From a virus, in IMG/VR virus record IMGVR_UViG_3300042197_004928, positions 1 to 41,403 of that record: 41,403 bases of DNA; one strand, given 5' to 3'. The stretch's first letter is position 1; each line of letters starts with the position of its first letter. The translations under genes and the position numbers were made by a program. The notes under the pieces were generated by a model. The model ran no database searches. It was not told where the DNA came from and was given only the letters and a program-made list of their open reading frames with translations. Positions 1 through 8,717 of this stretch are shown piece after piece.

Positions 1-2691
1 CTACTGCAGCGAGTCATACTCGAAGTCCCAGGAGACCACCGGGCTGTCGGTCATCCCCGCCTTGGCCGCGTAGGCATAGACCGTGACGTTCTTCCCGGCA
101 CTGAAGGCCGAGGAATAGGTGGCCCAGGTCCCCGTCGGCGCCCCGCTCAACGGCCGGAGCTGGTAGTGGATGGTCGCCCCCGAGGTCGCACAGGCCAGCG
201 TCACCGTCCGTGGGAAGGTGTTGTAGAAGCCGCCCGCCGGACTCGCGGTCGGGGTGGCCACCTGGCCGGCCGACGCCGGCACCGACGCCTCAACGGTCAC
301 CTCCTCGGTCAGCCCGTCCGAATCCACCGCCGAGGCGACGAACCGCCAGGTCCCCGAGGCGTTGCAGTTGTGGCTCACGTCGAAGAGCGCCTCCGACCGG
401 GCGGCCGTGTTCTGGCTCAGCAGGGCGGTGACCACTCCGCCGGGCGAGATCACGCGGAGCGAATACGCCACCAGGTTGGCGTCGGCATCCCGCCAACGGC
501 CCACCAACCGCAGCGTGCCGCCGGCCGACGTGCCGAACGTGTGGGGCCAACTGGTCTGCCCCGGCGCTTCCCAGGCCAGGCGCGGCCGTGACAGCGACTG
601 CTTCGGCCAGGCGAAGGCGACGTCGGCGCAGTCAGCCAGCGACCGCACCGCCTGGAGGGAGACCGGCTGCAGGCGGAACGTGCCGGTGTCCGGCGTGGTG
701 CCGACCAGGCGATTGCGCTTCAGCACGGCGAAGTCGGCGTGCGCCAAGGCGGTCAGGGCCTCGCGCCGGATCAGCCACGCTTCCGCGTTGGCCGCCGTGA
801 AGGCCACCTTGGCGGTGCCCAGCCGGCGACGGTAGGCCCGCACGGCATAGGTCGGTGGCGTGTTCGGGCCATACGCCTGCCACTCCACCACGCTGAGCAC
901 CTCGACCAGGGCGACCCCGGCGGCGTCCTCGCCAACCGCGCCGCCGGACGTCTCGACCAAGATCAGCAGCAGCGCGTCGTTGTTCGCCGCGATGACGCCC
1001 GGCACCGGCGAGTTGAACAGGCGGTCGTCCACCTGCACGGGCACCCGCAACCGCAGCGCACTGGCGGAGGGCGTGCCATCCACCGGCAGCTCCTCCGCAT
1101 CGGACAGCGCATTGGCCGCCAGGTCCGCGACCAGCTCCGCCTTCACCGCAAAGAAGTCCTGCCGGCCAATGCGGTCGAAGTCGCTGTCTGCATCTGCGGC
1201 GCTGTCGAACCACACGTCGAAGCCGACATGCGTGGCGGACGGGCGCTGGGCCAAGGCCAGCACCCGCGACAAGGCACCCTCGGCCAGGGCGGCGGGCGCT
1301 TCCAGGAGCCGGTGCGCGGTCAGCGCGGCGGGCGGTGTGGGCTGGGCGAACACCGGGGCGCTGGCCGCCGGGGTGTAGAGCAAGGGCGCCTGCGTTTCGT
1401 CCACCTCACACTGGAGGGTGATGTCCCCCGCCTCGCCGTCTTTCAGCGCGGGCACCGTGCGGCCCACCACGCGAGCATACACCAGGAGCTGCGGCGAACC
1501 GGGCTCGGGGTCCAAATCCGGACGCACCCAGTCGCCGGGCCGGAGGGCGAGGCCGATGGACCGGCGCACGCGCAGCGTCACCTCGGCCACCGGGCGGCCG
1601 CGGCTCCGCAGCCACTCGGCGCCCAGGGCGCGGGCCTGGGGCCGGCGGGTGATGAACGGCCGGGTCAGAGTCTGCGGGCGATCCTCCCCGACGATGCGCC
1701 GCGCCCGCAGGTCGGCCACGGGTTCCGGCACCTGCTTGTAGAGGTTCTCGCGGTCGGCGAATTGCACGACCGCCTGCGTCGCCGCCTGCGCCCAGGTGGC
1801 GACCTTCAGCGCAGGCACCGCCTGCCACTGGTCGGGGCCGAGGACCGAGGCAACCACGGGTGGCGAGCCGTGGCGCCAGGCCCCGGCCTCGATGAGATCG
1901 TAGGCGTGGTGGTAGCGGAGCCACAGGTCCGTGTAGCCAGCCAGTTCGGCGACCGCTTGCCGCACGGTCTGCCGTTGGTTCCACACCGGGGACAACGCGG
2001 CGCGGGCACGTTCCGCATGCAGGGCATCGGCGGTCGTCTGCCAGGACGTCGCATCCAGGCGGGCGTTCGCGAGTCCCAGGCCGGCGCGGCCGTGGGTGAA
2101 GGTCTCCGCCAGGACCGCCAGCGCATTCGCCTGCGCGTCATTCAGCGTGGCCGCCGCGCCGGTGATGACCGACTGCTGGGGCACGCGCCGCACCACGAAG
2201 CGCAGGTTCGGCGCCGCAGCGCGTTCGCGGCCAAGCAGGCAGTCGTCGAGCACGGCGTAACAGACCCCGCGGTAGGGCGGATGCACTTGGCCCGTGGCGG
2301 CACCATCCACCGTGGTCTTCGCGGTGTTGGTCAGCAGCGGATCGGCGAGCTGGGTGGGACTGCCCCAGTAGAAGCGCACCGTGCCCAGCCCCTCGACCGT
2401 CAGGGTCGTGTAGCCATCCGCGGTGGCGCTCGCGCTGGTCAGCGAATACGGCGACCACGGTGAGGCAGGCGGCACGGCACTCGTGCCGGTGAGCGTCCGG
2501 TAGAAGCGCCCCTGGTAGAACACGATGCTGCCGGCGGCGGCCGTGCCGGCGACCCACGCCTTGGCCTTGGGCCAGCCCACCCGCTGGTCAATCACCACGG
2601 CGACCAGTTCTTCCACCGGCCCCTCGCAGATCCAGCACGCGAGGCTGGCGTAGTAGTCGTAGGTCTGGCTGCTGCCACTGCCCTTGCCCAT
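1..2691 (-). CDS. J-like tail tip / central fibre protein with C-terminal chitobiase-type domain
   Basis: 896 residues, the last gene of the leftward structural operon, directly after the NlpC/P60 and DUF2163-like tail genes. That is where lambda J and related tail-tip proteins lie. The start is MGKGSGSSQTYDYYASLACW, which resembles hub proteins that begin without a signal peptide. The central region would form the baseplate hub; the region around residues 740-810 reads as an Ig/PKD-like strand domain. The last 85 residues or so (GGFYNTFPRTVTL, then ATIHYQLRP and VYAYAAKAGMTDS) match the CHB_HEX_C carbohydrate-associated fold known from chitobiase and many verrucomicrobial or planctomycetal proteins. 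It probably contacts the host surface and sets host range. The role follows from position and fold; the receptor is unknown. The stop codon is at bases 1-3. Confidence 0.8.
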   Translation of the reverse strand: MGKGSGSSQTYDYYASLACWICEGPVEELVAVVIDQRVGWPKAKAWVAGTAAAGSIVFYQGRFYRTLTGTSAVPPASPWSPYSLTSASATADGYTTLTVEGLGTVRFYWGSPTQLADPLLTNTAKTTVDGAATGQVHPPYRGVCYAVLDDCLLGRERAAAPNLRFVVRRVPQQSVITGAAATLNDAQANALAVLAETFTHGRAGLGLANARLDATSWQTTADALHAERARAALSPVWNQRQTVRQAVAELAGYTDLWLRYHHAYDLIEAGAWRHGSPPVVASVLGPDQWQAVPALKVATWAQAATQAVVQFADRENLYKQVPEPVADLRARRIVGEDRPQTLTRPFITRRPQARALGAEWLRSRGRPVAEVTLRVRRSIGLALRPGDWVRPDLDPEPGSPQLLVYARVVGRTVPALKDGEAGDITLQCEVDETQAPLLYTPAASAPVFAQPTPPAALTAHRLLEAPAALAEGALSRVLALAQRPSATHVGFDVWFDSAADADSDFDRIGRQDFFAVKAELVADLAANALSDAEELPVDGTPSASALRLRVPVQVDDRLFNSPVPGVIAANNDALLLILVETSGGAVGEDAAGVALVEVLSVVEWQAYGPNTPPTYAVRAYRRRLGTAKVAFTAANAEAWLIRREALTALAHADFAVLKRNRLVGTTPDTGTFRLQPVSLQAVRSLADCADVAFAWPKQSLSRPRLAWEAPGQTSWPHTFGTSAGGTLRLVGRWRDADANLVAYSLRVISPGGVVTALLSQNTAARSEALFDVSHNCNASGTWRFVASAVDSDGLTEEVTVEASVPASAGQVATPTASPAGGFYNTFPRTVTLACATSGATIHYQLRPLSGAPTGTWATYSSAFSAGKNVTVYAYAAKAGMTDSPVVSWDFEYDSLQ

Positions 2692-2700
2692 GTCGTGCTC

Positions 2701-2889
2701 CTATTTCTTGCCGGTGGTCTGCGGGGCGGCCTCGGCGCGCAGCCCGTAAAGCGGGGACACCCACGTCGGGGCCACGACCTGCTCACCCGCCAGCACGGTG
2801 AGCGGCTGGCCCTCGTCGGCGGTGGCGAACTCCTGGTCTTTCCAGAGTTCCTCCACCGGTTCGGGTTCGCGGATGCTGCCGGCGCCCAT
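2701..2889 (-). CDS. Small tail-region protein, unknown function
   Basis: 62 residues (MGAGSIREPEPVEELWKDQE...). It lies 9 bp before the tail tip gene and 1 bp after the NlpC/P60 gene, inside a tightly packed operon, so it is very likely translated. It is acidic at the N-terminus and ends in a Thr/Gly/Lys tail, with no membrane segment or recognisable motif. Its place between the tail peptidase and the tip protein suggests a small tail-tip or assembly component; this is inference from position only. Confidence 0.6.
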   Translation of the reverse strand: MGAGSIREPEPVEELWKDQEFATADEGQPLTVLAGEQVVAPTWVSPLYGLRAEAAPQTTGKK

Positions 2890-2890
2890 G

Positions 2891-3337
2891 TCAGTGATTC
2901 CTCACGCACCAGGCCCCGGCCAGGCGCGACATGAGCGTCACGTCGTCGGTGCGGGCCAGGTCTACGCCGGTGGGGTTGAGGGCCTGGATGAAGCGGCCGT
3001 AGTTCAGCATCAGGCCAAAGTGGAGGTGCGTGTCCACGAACAGCAGCAGGTCGCCGGCGGCCAGGCTCCGGCCGGTCACACGGGCGAACTCGGGCCGGGC
3101 GTCCAGCCAGGCCACCACCTCGGGCAGCCGGCGGGACGAATGCGAGCGGCCGGGCGGCAGGGCGAAATCCGCCAGCGCACCGGTCTCGGCATACAGCGCG
3201 GCGCACAGGCGCACGCAGTCCGCGCCGACATGGCAGGTGGCGCTGCCCCACACCCACGGCGTGCCGAGCCAGCGGCCGGCGGCGAGTTCGAGGGCGGTGC
3301 GGCGTTCGAGGGTGTGGAACCAGCTGTCGGGAATCAT
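2891..3337 (-). CDS. NlpC/P60-family tail assembly peptidase
   Basis: 148 residues. The family signature is visible: a nucleophile Cys at about residue 41 in GADCVRLCAALY and a His at about residue 106 in THLHFGLMLNYG, with the hydrophobic strand GDLLLFVDT just before it. NlpC/P60 cysteine peptidases cleave gamma-D-Glu-diaminopimelate bonds; in siphophages this gene sits beside the tail-tip genes (lambda gpK-like) and is thought to act in tail assembly or local wall opening at entry. Its ATG overlaps the stop of the upstream DUF2163-like gene (ATGA). It is the only wall-degrading enzyme recognised in the window. Confidence 0.85.
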   Translation of the reverse strand: MIPDSWFHTLERRTALELAAGRWLGTPWVWGSATCHVGADCVRLCAALYAETGALADFALPPGRSHSSRRLPEVVAWLDARPEFARVTGRSLAAGDLLLFVDTHLHFGLMLNYGRFIQALNPTGVDLARTDDVTLMSRLAGAWCVRNH

Positions 3338-5346
3338 TTCTTGCCTCCGTAGCTGCCGTCGCGCTTCGGCTGGAATTCCAGGAGGTTGCGGGGCGGCAAA
3401 AAGGGCGCGCCGCCAAACGTGGCGGTCTGGCCGAAGCCCTGGCAGGTCGCGTAGGCGCCGTCGCAGCCGGGCATGAGCCGGAGCACGGTGCCGGCGGCCA
3501 GCGTGACCGGCAGGCCCAACGTCAGGGTCACCACGCCGCCGCCGTCGGGGGCGGTCGAATCGGCGACCAGGCGCGACAGCGCGGGCGTGGCGCGGGTCAG
3601 CTCACCGTTCGCGAACTTGTGCGCCGGCTGCGTCCCGGCGGTCCACGCGGTGCCCGTGCTCTGGACGGTCAACGTGGTCGCCTCGGTGACCGCGGCCACC
3701 ACGCTCGCTTCCACCTCGTGCGTGGCCCGCAGCGCCCCGCAGCGACCGTTGCCGTCGCCAAACGTCCACGGGCACCGGGTGCCGACCGGGCGGGCAGGCA
3801 CGCCTCGGCCGAGCAGCGACGCGAGGGCCGAGCAACGGGCGGTGAAGTGGGCGCCCTTCGGCTCGAAGCTCTCCACCTCGCCGCGGAACAGCACCGTGCT
3901 CGTCAGGACGGTGCCCGCGTCGTCCACCGTGGCCTCCAGCACGCGCACTTGCAGCGCCGCCTCGAGGCGGAAAGGCCACAGCCGCGCCCACGGGCCGGCG
4001 GCGTTCCAGCGGCCGGACAGATTCGTGGAGTTCCGTTCCAGGTTGAGCCGCTCCTCGAGGCCGGACCATTCGAGGTGCTCGGGCGTATAGGTGAACAGAC
4101 CGAGCGTGAGGGCGCGGCCGTAGTTTGTATGCCGCCAGACCTCGGACCCGATCTGCAGCTCGAACAGTGTCGCCGTGCGGGGCAGCCGGCCGGCGGTGAC
4201 ACCGGGCGTCTCGTCACCGGGCGCCACCAGTTCCCAGCCCACCTCGACGCAGCGCAGCGGGCAGGTCGCCCGTTCGCGGGAGCGCCACTCCAGGGCGAGG
4301 TCCGTCTGCGCGAAGCGGCCGAGCAGCGCGGCCCGCACGCCGGTGCCGGTGCCGAAGGCCGTGCCCACCGCGGCGCTGAGCGGCACGGGATTGGCGGCCG
4401 TGGACGTCGCCAGCACCACGCGGCGCTGGCGGAGGTCGTCGAGCACCAGGGCGCGCTGGTCGCCCAGCGTGGCGTGGTTGTCGAGCGTGAGGGCGGTGCT
4501 GCCCGTGGTCGTGGCCGCGGCCAGGCGGGCCTCCTGCGTCCCGGCATCCAGCCAGAAGGCGGCGCCCTCGTGGCTTCGGGCGAAGGCCAGCAGGCGCAGC
4601 CACTCGGCCTGGGTGCGCGCCAGGCAGAGCTGCTCGTGGACGCGCAGCGCGGGCTGGGCAAACGCCTCGACCGCACTCTCGCCGCGCACGCCATACGTCC
4701 GGCGGGAAAGGACCGTCGTGGCGTCCAGACCCGAGGGCGGATTCGCCCACTGGGCCTTCAGCGGGAAGACATCCGTGGCGCCCACACTGGTCGCCGGCCC
4801 GGCTTCCCAGGACTGGGTGGGCGGCTCGAACCAGGTGGCCTCGCCATCGCGTTCCCATTCCAGGCGCAGGCGGGTGCGGTCGGCACCGTGGCGGCTTTCG
4901 TCCGGGTCCTTGGTCAGGCGGGCGAGCAGCACGGGCACGAGCCATTGCGTGGTCCCCACGCTGGCCGGCGCGCTGCCCTCGGCATACGCCGTGAAGCCCG
5001 GCCCGTAGCGGTCCACCACCAGCCACCACGGCGCACTCACGAGGCGGGTCGTGGCGGCGGCCGGCCAGAACGGCACGGCCAACCGGGCGGCGCCCATCGC
5101 CTGCCGCGCCTGGCGCCATTGCGGCAGCTCGGGATGGTGGGCCAGCAACAGCGAATAGGTGCCACGGACGTGGAAGCGGGCCGCGAGCGGCCGGCGTTCC
5201 TCGCGCTGGGTCAGCGAGGCGCCGAGCGCCAGCGGCAGGCTGAAGGCGGCGGCGAACCAGCGGTCGTTGGGCGAGCCCGCGTGCGGCAGCGGCCGCACCA
5301 GCCAGACGCTCTCGCCGGCCACCGTGGTTTGGATCAGGGGCGTCAT
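3334..5346 (-). CDS. DUF2163 / phage BR0599-like tail protein
   Basis: 670 residues starting MTPLIQTTVAGESVWLV. An in-frame extension to 5787 is possible but is antisense-like sequence over the tape measure gene, and the ATG at 5346 overlaps the tape measure stop (ATGA), so 5346 is chosen. The C-terminal 170 residues carry the Cys pattern of the DUF2163/BR0599 family: CPWTFGDGNGRCG followed near the end by GCDGAYATCQGFGQ and FLPPRNL. Homologues lie between the tape measure and NlpC genes in gene-transfer agents and D3112-like siphophages and form part of the distal tail or hub. The N-terminal 450 residues are less conserved and repetitive in strand content. Confidence 0.8.
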   Translation of the reverse strand: MTPLIQTTVAGESVWLVRPLPHAGSPNDRWFAAAFSLPLALGASLTQREERRPLAARFHVRGTYSLLLAHHPELPQWRQARQAMGAARLAVPFWPAAATTRLVSAPWWLVVDRYGPGFTAYAEGSAPASVGTTQWLVPVLLARLTKDPDESRHGADRTRLRLEWERDGEATWFEPPTQSWEAGPATSVGATDVFPLKAQWANPPSGLDATTVLSRRTYGVRGESAVEAFAQPALRVHEQLCLARTQAEWLRLLAFARSHEGAAFWLDAGTQEARLAAATTTGSTALTLDNHATLGDQRALVLDDLRQRRVVLATSTAANPVPLSAAVGTAFGTGTGVRAALLGRFAQTDLALEWRSRERATCPLRCVEVGWELVAPGDETPGVTAGRLPRTATLFELQIGSEVWRHTNYGRALTLGLFTYTPEHLEWSGLEERLNLERNSTNLSGRWNAAGPWARLWPFRLEAALQVRVLEATVDDAGTVLTSTVLFRGEVESFEPKGAHFTARCSALASLLGRGVPARPVGTRCPWTFGDGNGRCGALRATHEVEASVVAAVTEATTLTVQSTGTAWTAGTQPAHKFANGELTRATPALSRLVADSTAPDGGGVVTLTLGLPVTLAAGTVLRLMPGCDGAYATCQGFGQTATFGGAPFLPPRNLLEFQPKRDGSYGGKK

Positions 5347-7802
5347 GCGAAGCGGTGCCAGTTGCGGTCCATCACGGAGAGCACGAACGCCTCGCCGCGT
5401 TCGCGTTCCCAGCGGGCGGCCGTGTCGCGGTCGTCCACCAGGATCACTTTGGTCGGGCCGCCGCCACCGGGACCGCCGCGGCTGAAGTCGCCGGCGACCA
5501 GCGCGGTGCGTTCGGCGGGCGACAGCCGGGCGGTGACGTGGGCGGGGATGACGAGCTCCGGGCCTTTCTCGCCGACCCACGCGAGCGTCGGGGTGCCGGG
5601 GGTTTGACCGCCCGTGGCGAAGCCGCCGGCGAGGGCCATGGCGGCCGCAAAGGCCGCGACGCCCACCAGGGCGGCGACGCCAAACGAGCTGATCGAATCC
5701 ATCAGCGCCACGGGCGCCTTGGCCGTGGCTTCCTGCCCGGCGGTGGATTTTTCCACCGCGGAAATCATCAGCCGGGAGGCGATCCACTGGATGCCCATCT
5801 TGATGATGGCGCCCACGATCTCGCGGCCAATGAGGAGCGGGATGCGGGCGAGCTGCTGCTGCCAGTCGCGGGTCTGCAACACGGCGCCCGCGAGGGCATC
5901 ACTCACCGAATTGACCGCCCCGTCGGCAATGCCGGCCAGGGACGCGGTGAAGTTGCCCGCCCACGCTTCGTTCTGCGCCCGCAGCCGGGTGAGCATCTCG
6001 ATCCAGGACTCCTCAAAGCTCCGGGGGTCCGGGCCGAGCTGGTTCTGGAACGTGCCGAAATCCTGGTCCGACATCGTGCCTTCGGCGTTGGCCTGGCGGC
6101 CGCGGGTGAGCTGCGCGTCGCGCTGCTCGCCGGGCGTGCGCCGCCAGTCGGAGCGGATGCCTTGCAGGTCCTCGCCCAGTCGCTGCTGCGCCAGTTGCCG
6201 CTGCTGCTCCTGAAGATCCCTTGTTTTGCGGGTGTAGGTGTCGAGTTCGCCCTCGATCTCCCGCCAGGCATCCGCCACGTCCTTGAGGGCCTCACGTTCG
6301 GCGGCGGCCGCCTCGCGGGAATTGTCCGCCACCTCGCGTTCGGCCGAGCTGATCTGGCCGGAGAGTTCGAGGCGCCGCGCCTGAAACTGCAACGCCAACG
6401 CTTCCCGCTCGGCTTCGGACTGGGCCGCATTCATGGCCAGCCCGTAGGCGGTGTCCTCGGCCGCGGCGAGGTCGCGCAAGGTCGCGAGGCGGGCCTCAGT
6501 GCCCTGCCGGGCTAGCTCCTCGGCCGCAATCTTCTGCCGGAGCTCAGCCGCATTCTTCTGCAGCCACTCGTGAGCCACCCGTTCCGTGGCTGCGGTTTGC
6601 TCGGCGCCCGCCGCCTGGGCTCCGCGGGCTTCGGCGGCCAGGCGCGCCGCGACGATTCCGGCCTCCGTTTCCAGCCGTTTGAGTTCGATGACATAGCGCA
6701 ACTGGTCGCCGACCAGTTTCGACCGCTCCTCAAACTGGGCTCGGCTGAGCCCATTCTCAAAATTAGGCGACCGCACCATGTCGGCCCCCCGCTCAAACGC
6801 CGGGCGGACTTCCTCAAGCTGGGCCCGCTCCATCTGGGCGGCGCCGGACTTGGCCCGCCGCTCCTGCGTGATTTCGGCCCGGAGCTTTTCCAGCTCGGCG
6901 GCCGAGGTCGCCGTGCCCATGCGCTGGCCGTAGGCGTTGAGCTGACCCTGCTGGCCCTGGCGCGCCACCTCGGCGCGCGAGGCGATGACACCCTTCGCCT
7001 CCAGGACACCGCGCATCAGCCGCTGCAACTGCTCGGTCAGCCCGCGGGTCGCCTCGGCGAGGTCGCCCATCACCGTGTCCTTCAGCGTGCTGGCCAGGCC
7101 CTTGAAGGTTTCGCCCTGGAGCGCCATCGCGCCGTCGAAACGGCCGAAGGTTTCCCGGAGCACCTGGAAGGGGCGATTCACCGCGCCGCCGCTTTCGGCC
7201 AGGGCGTTCAGCTTCCGGGCGGTCTCCCCGGAAATGGCGCCCATCTCAATCAGGCGCATGGTGGCCTCACCCACGGGGGTGCCGCTCTTCAGGCCGGCGT
7301 AGAGGCGGCCGGTCCACATGGCCATTTCCTCGAAGCTCCGGCCGGTGGCGGCCGCGGCGTCGCCGATCAGCCGCAGGCCGTCGCCGGCCCCCAGCTCGTC
7401 ACCGGCCAGGCTCTGGAGGATGCGCGAGGCGTTGACCAGTTCGGGCAGCTCGAAGGGCGTGGTCGCGGCGAAGTCGGCCAGCTCGCGCATCCGTCGCTGC
7501 GCCGCGTCCGCGGACCCGAGCAACGTGCGGAAGGCCACGGTCTGCTGTTCCAGCGTGGCATTGTAGGCCACGCCCGCGGTCAGGCCGCCGAGCAGGGCGG
7601 TCGTCACCCCGGCCAGAGACAGGGCCACCGGCGACAGGGCGCCCAGGACGCTGCTGAAGCCGGCGGTCAGGCCGCCGGTGAGCTGCTGACCCGCGGCCGC
7701 GGTCCGGCCGGCCTCCTGCCCCACCTCGCGCACCTTCTGTTTGACGGTGTCGAGCGCGGCGGTCTGGGCCGAGGTGCGGATGAGGACTTCGACCGGGGTC
7801 AT
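5343..7802 (-). CDS. Tail tape measure protein
   Basis: 819 residues starting MTPVEVLIRTSAQTAALDTV. Residues about 60-260 match the tape-measure N-terminal domain (for example AFRTLLGSADAAQRRMRELA and TTPFELPELVNASRIL). The middle, about 260-590, is Gln/Glu/Arg/Ala-rich coiled coil. Near the C-terminus are a hydrophobic stretch (about 690-730) and GEKGPELVIPAHVTA, a motif typical of tape measure C-termini. The protein sets the length of the non-contractile tail and is ejected into the host on infection. It is the longest tail gene after the tip and follows the frameshifted chaperone pair, the canonical order. Confidence 0.93.
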   Translation of the reverse strand: MTPVEVLIRTSAQTAALDTVKQKVREVGQEAGRTAAAGQQLTGGLTAGFSSVLGALSPVALSLAGVTTALLGGLTAGVAYNATLEQQTVAFRTLLGSADAAQRRMRELADFAATTPFELPELVNASRILQSLAGDELGAGDGLRLIGDAAAATGRSFEEMAMWTGRLYAGLKSGTPVGEATMRLIEMGAISGETARKLNALAESGGAVNRPFQVLRETFGRFDGAMALQGETFKGLASTLKDTVMGDLAEATRGLTEQLQRLMRGVLEAKGVIASRAEVARQGQQGQLNAYGQRMGTATSAAELEKLRAEITQERRAKSGAAQMERAQLEEVRPAFERGADMVRSPNFENGLSRAQFEERSKLVGDQLRYVIELKRLETEAGIVAARLAAEARGAQAAGAEQTAATERVAHEWLQKNAAELRQKIAAEELARQGTEARLATLRDLAAAEDTAYGLAMNAAQSEAEREALALQFQARRLELSGQISSAEREVADNSREAAAAEREALKDVADAWREIEGELDTYTRKTRDLQEQQRQLAQQRLGEDLQGIRSDWRRTPGEQRDAQLTRGRQANAEGTMSDQDFGTFQNQLGPDPRSFEESWIEMLTRLRAQNEAWAGNFTASLAGIADGAVNSVSDALAGAVLQTRDWQQQLARIPLLIGREIVGAIIKMGIQWIASRLMISAVEKSTAGQEATAKAPVALMDSISSFGVAALVGVAAFAAAMALAGGFATGGQTPGTPTLAWVGEKGPELVIPAHVTARLSPAERTALVAGDFSRGGPGGGGPTKVILVDDRDTAARWERERGEAFVLSVMDRNWHRFA

Positions 7803-8397
7803 GGCAGCGAGGTGAGCAGGCGTTGGCGGATTTCGTCGAACTGGGCGAAGCCTTCCCGCGATTGGGCGGCACTGGCCCCGAGGAAGGCGGCCTCGAGGGC
7901 GGCCAGCTGGCGGCGGGTGTCCCGGCGGCCCGCCTCCTCGGCGAGCAGTTCCAGTTCACCCAGCGACAGGTCCCGCGCCTGGTCCGGCGTCAGGCCGGCG
8001 GCGAGGGCGGTGCGGAGGAGCCAGCGCCCGAGCTCGACAGGTTGCGCTCCAGCGCCGCCGTCAGCGCCCGTTCCATCGCCCGCTCCGCCGTCTTGCCCTG
8101 CACCTGGTTGAGCAGCTGGGTCTGCCGGGTGCAGTAGCTGAAAAAAGGCCGGTTCAGTTCCCGGAACTTGCCCGCCAGCTCGTCGTAGCTGTCGGGGTGG
8201 ATCGGGTCGTCGCCGCCGGCCAGCGACCCGCGTTGGACGTTGAGCGCGGTTTCGATGAGCGCCACCTCGTTCCCGAGCAGCGGCAGCAGTTCGTTGAACT
8301 CGCGCACCTTGAAGGCGCGGAGCGTGAGGGTGACCTGCAGGCCGGATTCCTTGGTCAGCAGGAACGGCAGGCCGAGGACGGTGGCGGTGGTGTTCAC
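7799..8397 (-). CDS. Tail assembly chaperone, -1 frameshift product (gpGT-like)
   Basis: Predicted 199-residue fusion: 86 residues in the zero frame, then 113 residues in the -1 frame after slippage on TTTTTTC at 8146-8140. The -1 extension starts QLLHPADPAAQPGAG, a Pro/Gly/Ala linker of about 30 residues, then a helical domain (VELGRWLLRTALAAGLTP...DEIRQRLLTSLP) that ends just before the tape measure start. The -1 frame has no ATG, GTG or TTG between the slip site and most of the helical domain, so this downstream domain can hardly be expressed except by frameshifting. In lambda the equivalent gpGT recruits the tape measure to tail tube subunits. Confidence 0.75.
7990..8397 (-). CDS. Tail assembly chaperone, zero-frame product (gpG-like)
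   Basis: 135 residues starting at a GTG that overlaps the stop of the upstream gene (GTGA at 8397-8394). The first 86 residues (MNTTATVLGLPFLLTKESGL...) look like a compact alpha/beta chaperone domain; the rest is helical and ends in a Ser/Pro/Ala tail. It lies immediately upstream of the tape measure gene, the position of lambda G and equivalents, whose products coat the tape measure during tail assembly. A slippery TTTTTTC at codons 84-86 gives a longer product by -1 frameshifting (separate entry). No homology was recognised beyond position and architecture. Confidence 0.75.
   Translation of the reverse strand: MNTTATVLGLPFLLTKESGLQVTLTLRAFKVREFNELLPLLGNEVALIETALNVQRGSLAGGDDPIHPDSYDELAGKFRELNRPFFSYCTRQTQLLNQVQGKTAERAMERALTAALERNLSSSGAGSSAPPSPPA
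8098..8146 (-). promoter_or_regulatory. Programmed -1 ribosomal frameshift site with downstream stem
   Basis: The minus strand reads T TTT TTC in the X XXY YYZ register (8146-8140) relative to the GTG at 8397. After a 5-nt spacer come CTGCACC (8134-8128) and its exact complement GGTGCAG (8104-8098), a 7-bp stem with a 23-nt loop at the distance expected for a stimulatory structure. The two frames it connects are the tail chaperone pair. Confidence 0.8.
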
Positions 8398-8690
8398 GGG
8401 GCAGGCTCAGGGGTGGGTTCGGGCTCCGGCGCGGGCGTGGGCGCTTCGAGCTGTTCGGCCATCGCGGTGAACGCGGCGCGGATGGCGGCAAACTGCGGGT
8501 GGTCGGCCAGGCCGCTGGCAACCAGCGGATCGCTGGCTTGGACGAAGCGGACTTTGCCGGCTTCGTCGCGGAATACGTCGCCGCGCTGGATGTTGACGGT
8601 GATGTCCTTCGCGTCGCCGTCGGCCACCGGGCGCGACAGGATTTCGACGCGGAGGATTTCGCGGGTGGGGGTCAGGGTGATGGGGTCCAT
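8394..8690 (-). CDS. Small structural-region protein, unknown function
   Basis: 98 residues (MDPITLTPTREILRVEILSR...). The first 55 residues are strand-rich and mention no known motif; the tail is an unusual Pro/Glu/Ala repeat (PAPEPEPTPEPAP), likely flexible. It overlaps the chaperone start by 4 bp, so it is translationally coupled to tail assembly genes. A tail completion or minor tail role is possible from position; no family was recognised. Confidence 0.6.
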   Translation of the reverse strand: MDPITLTPTREILRVEILSRPVADGDAKDITVNIQRGDVFRDEAGKVRFVQASDPLVASGLADHPQFAAIRAAFTAMAEQLEAPTPAPEPEPTPEPAP

Positions 8691-8691
8691 G

Positions 8692-8713
8692 GTGAGCAGG
8701 GAGCAGGGAGCGG
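8692..8713. repeat. GGGAGC-type dispersed repeat
   Basis: GTGAGCAGGGAGCAGGGAGC lies in the 27-bp gap between two structural genes. It belongs to the 7-8 bp GGGAGCN family seen at many gene junctions and linkers in this window. Confidence 0.7.
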
Positions 8714-8717
8714 AAGG

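Noticed and set aside
739-2463. Long plus-strand ORF opposite the tail tip gene
   Set aside because: His/Gly/Arg/Gln-rich composition typical of an antisense frame in G+C-rich DNA; the minus frame has clear domains.
5347-5787. N-terminal extension of the DUF2163-like gene
   Set aside because: Arg/Gly-rich antisense-like sequence inside the tape measure coding region; the ATG at 5346 is coupled to the tape measure stop.
8098-8521. Independent translation of the second chaperone frame from an ATG at 8521
   Set aside because: Everything upstream of the slip site in that frame is shadow of the 98-residue gene and the chaperone; there is no start codon near the helical domain.
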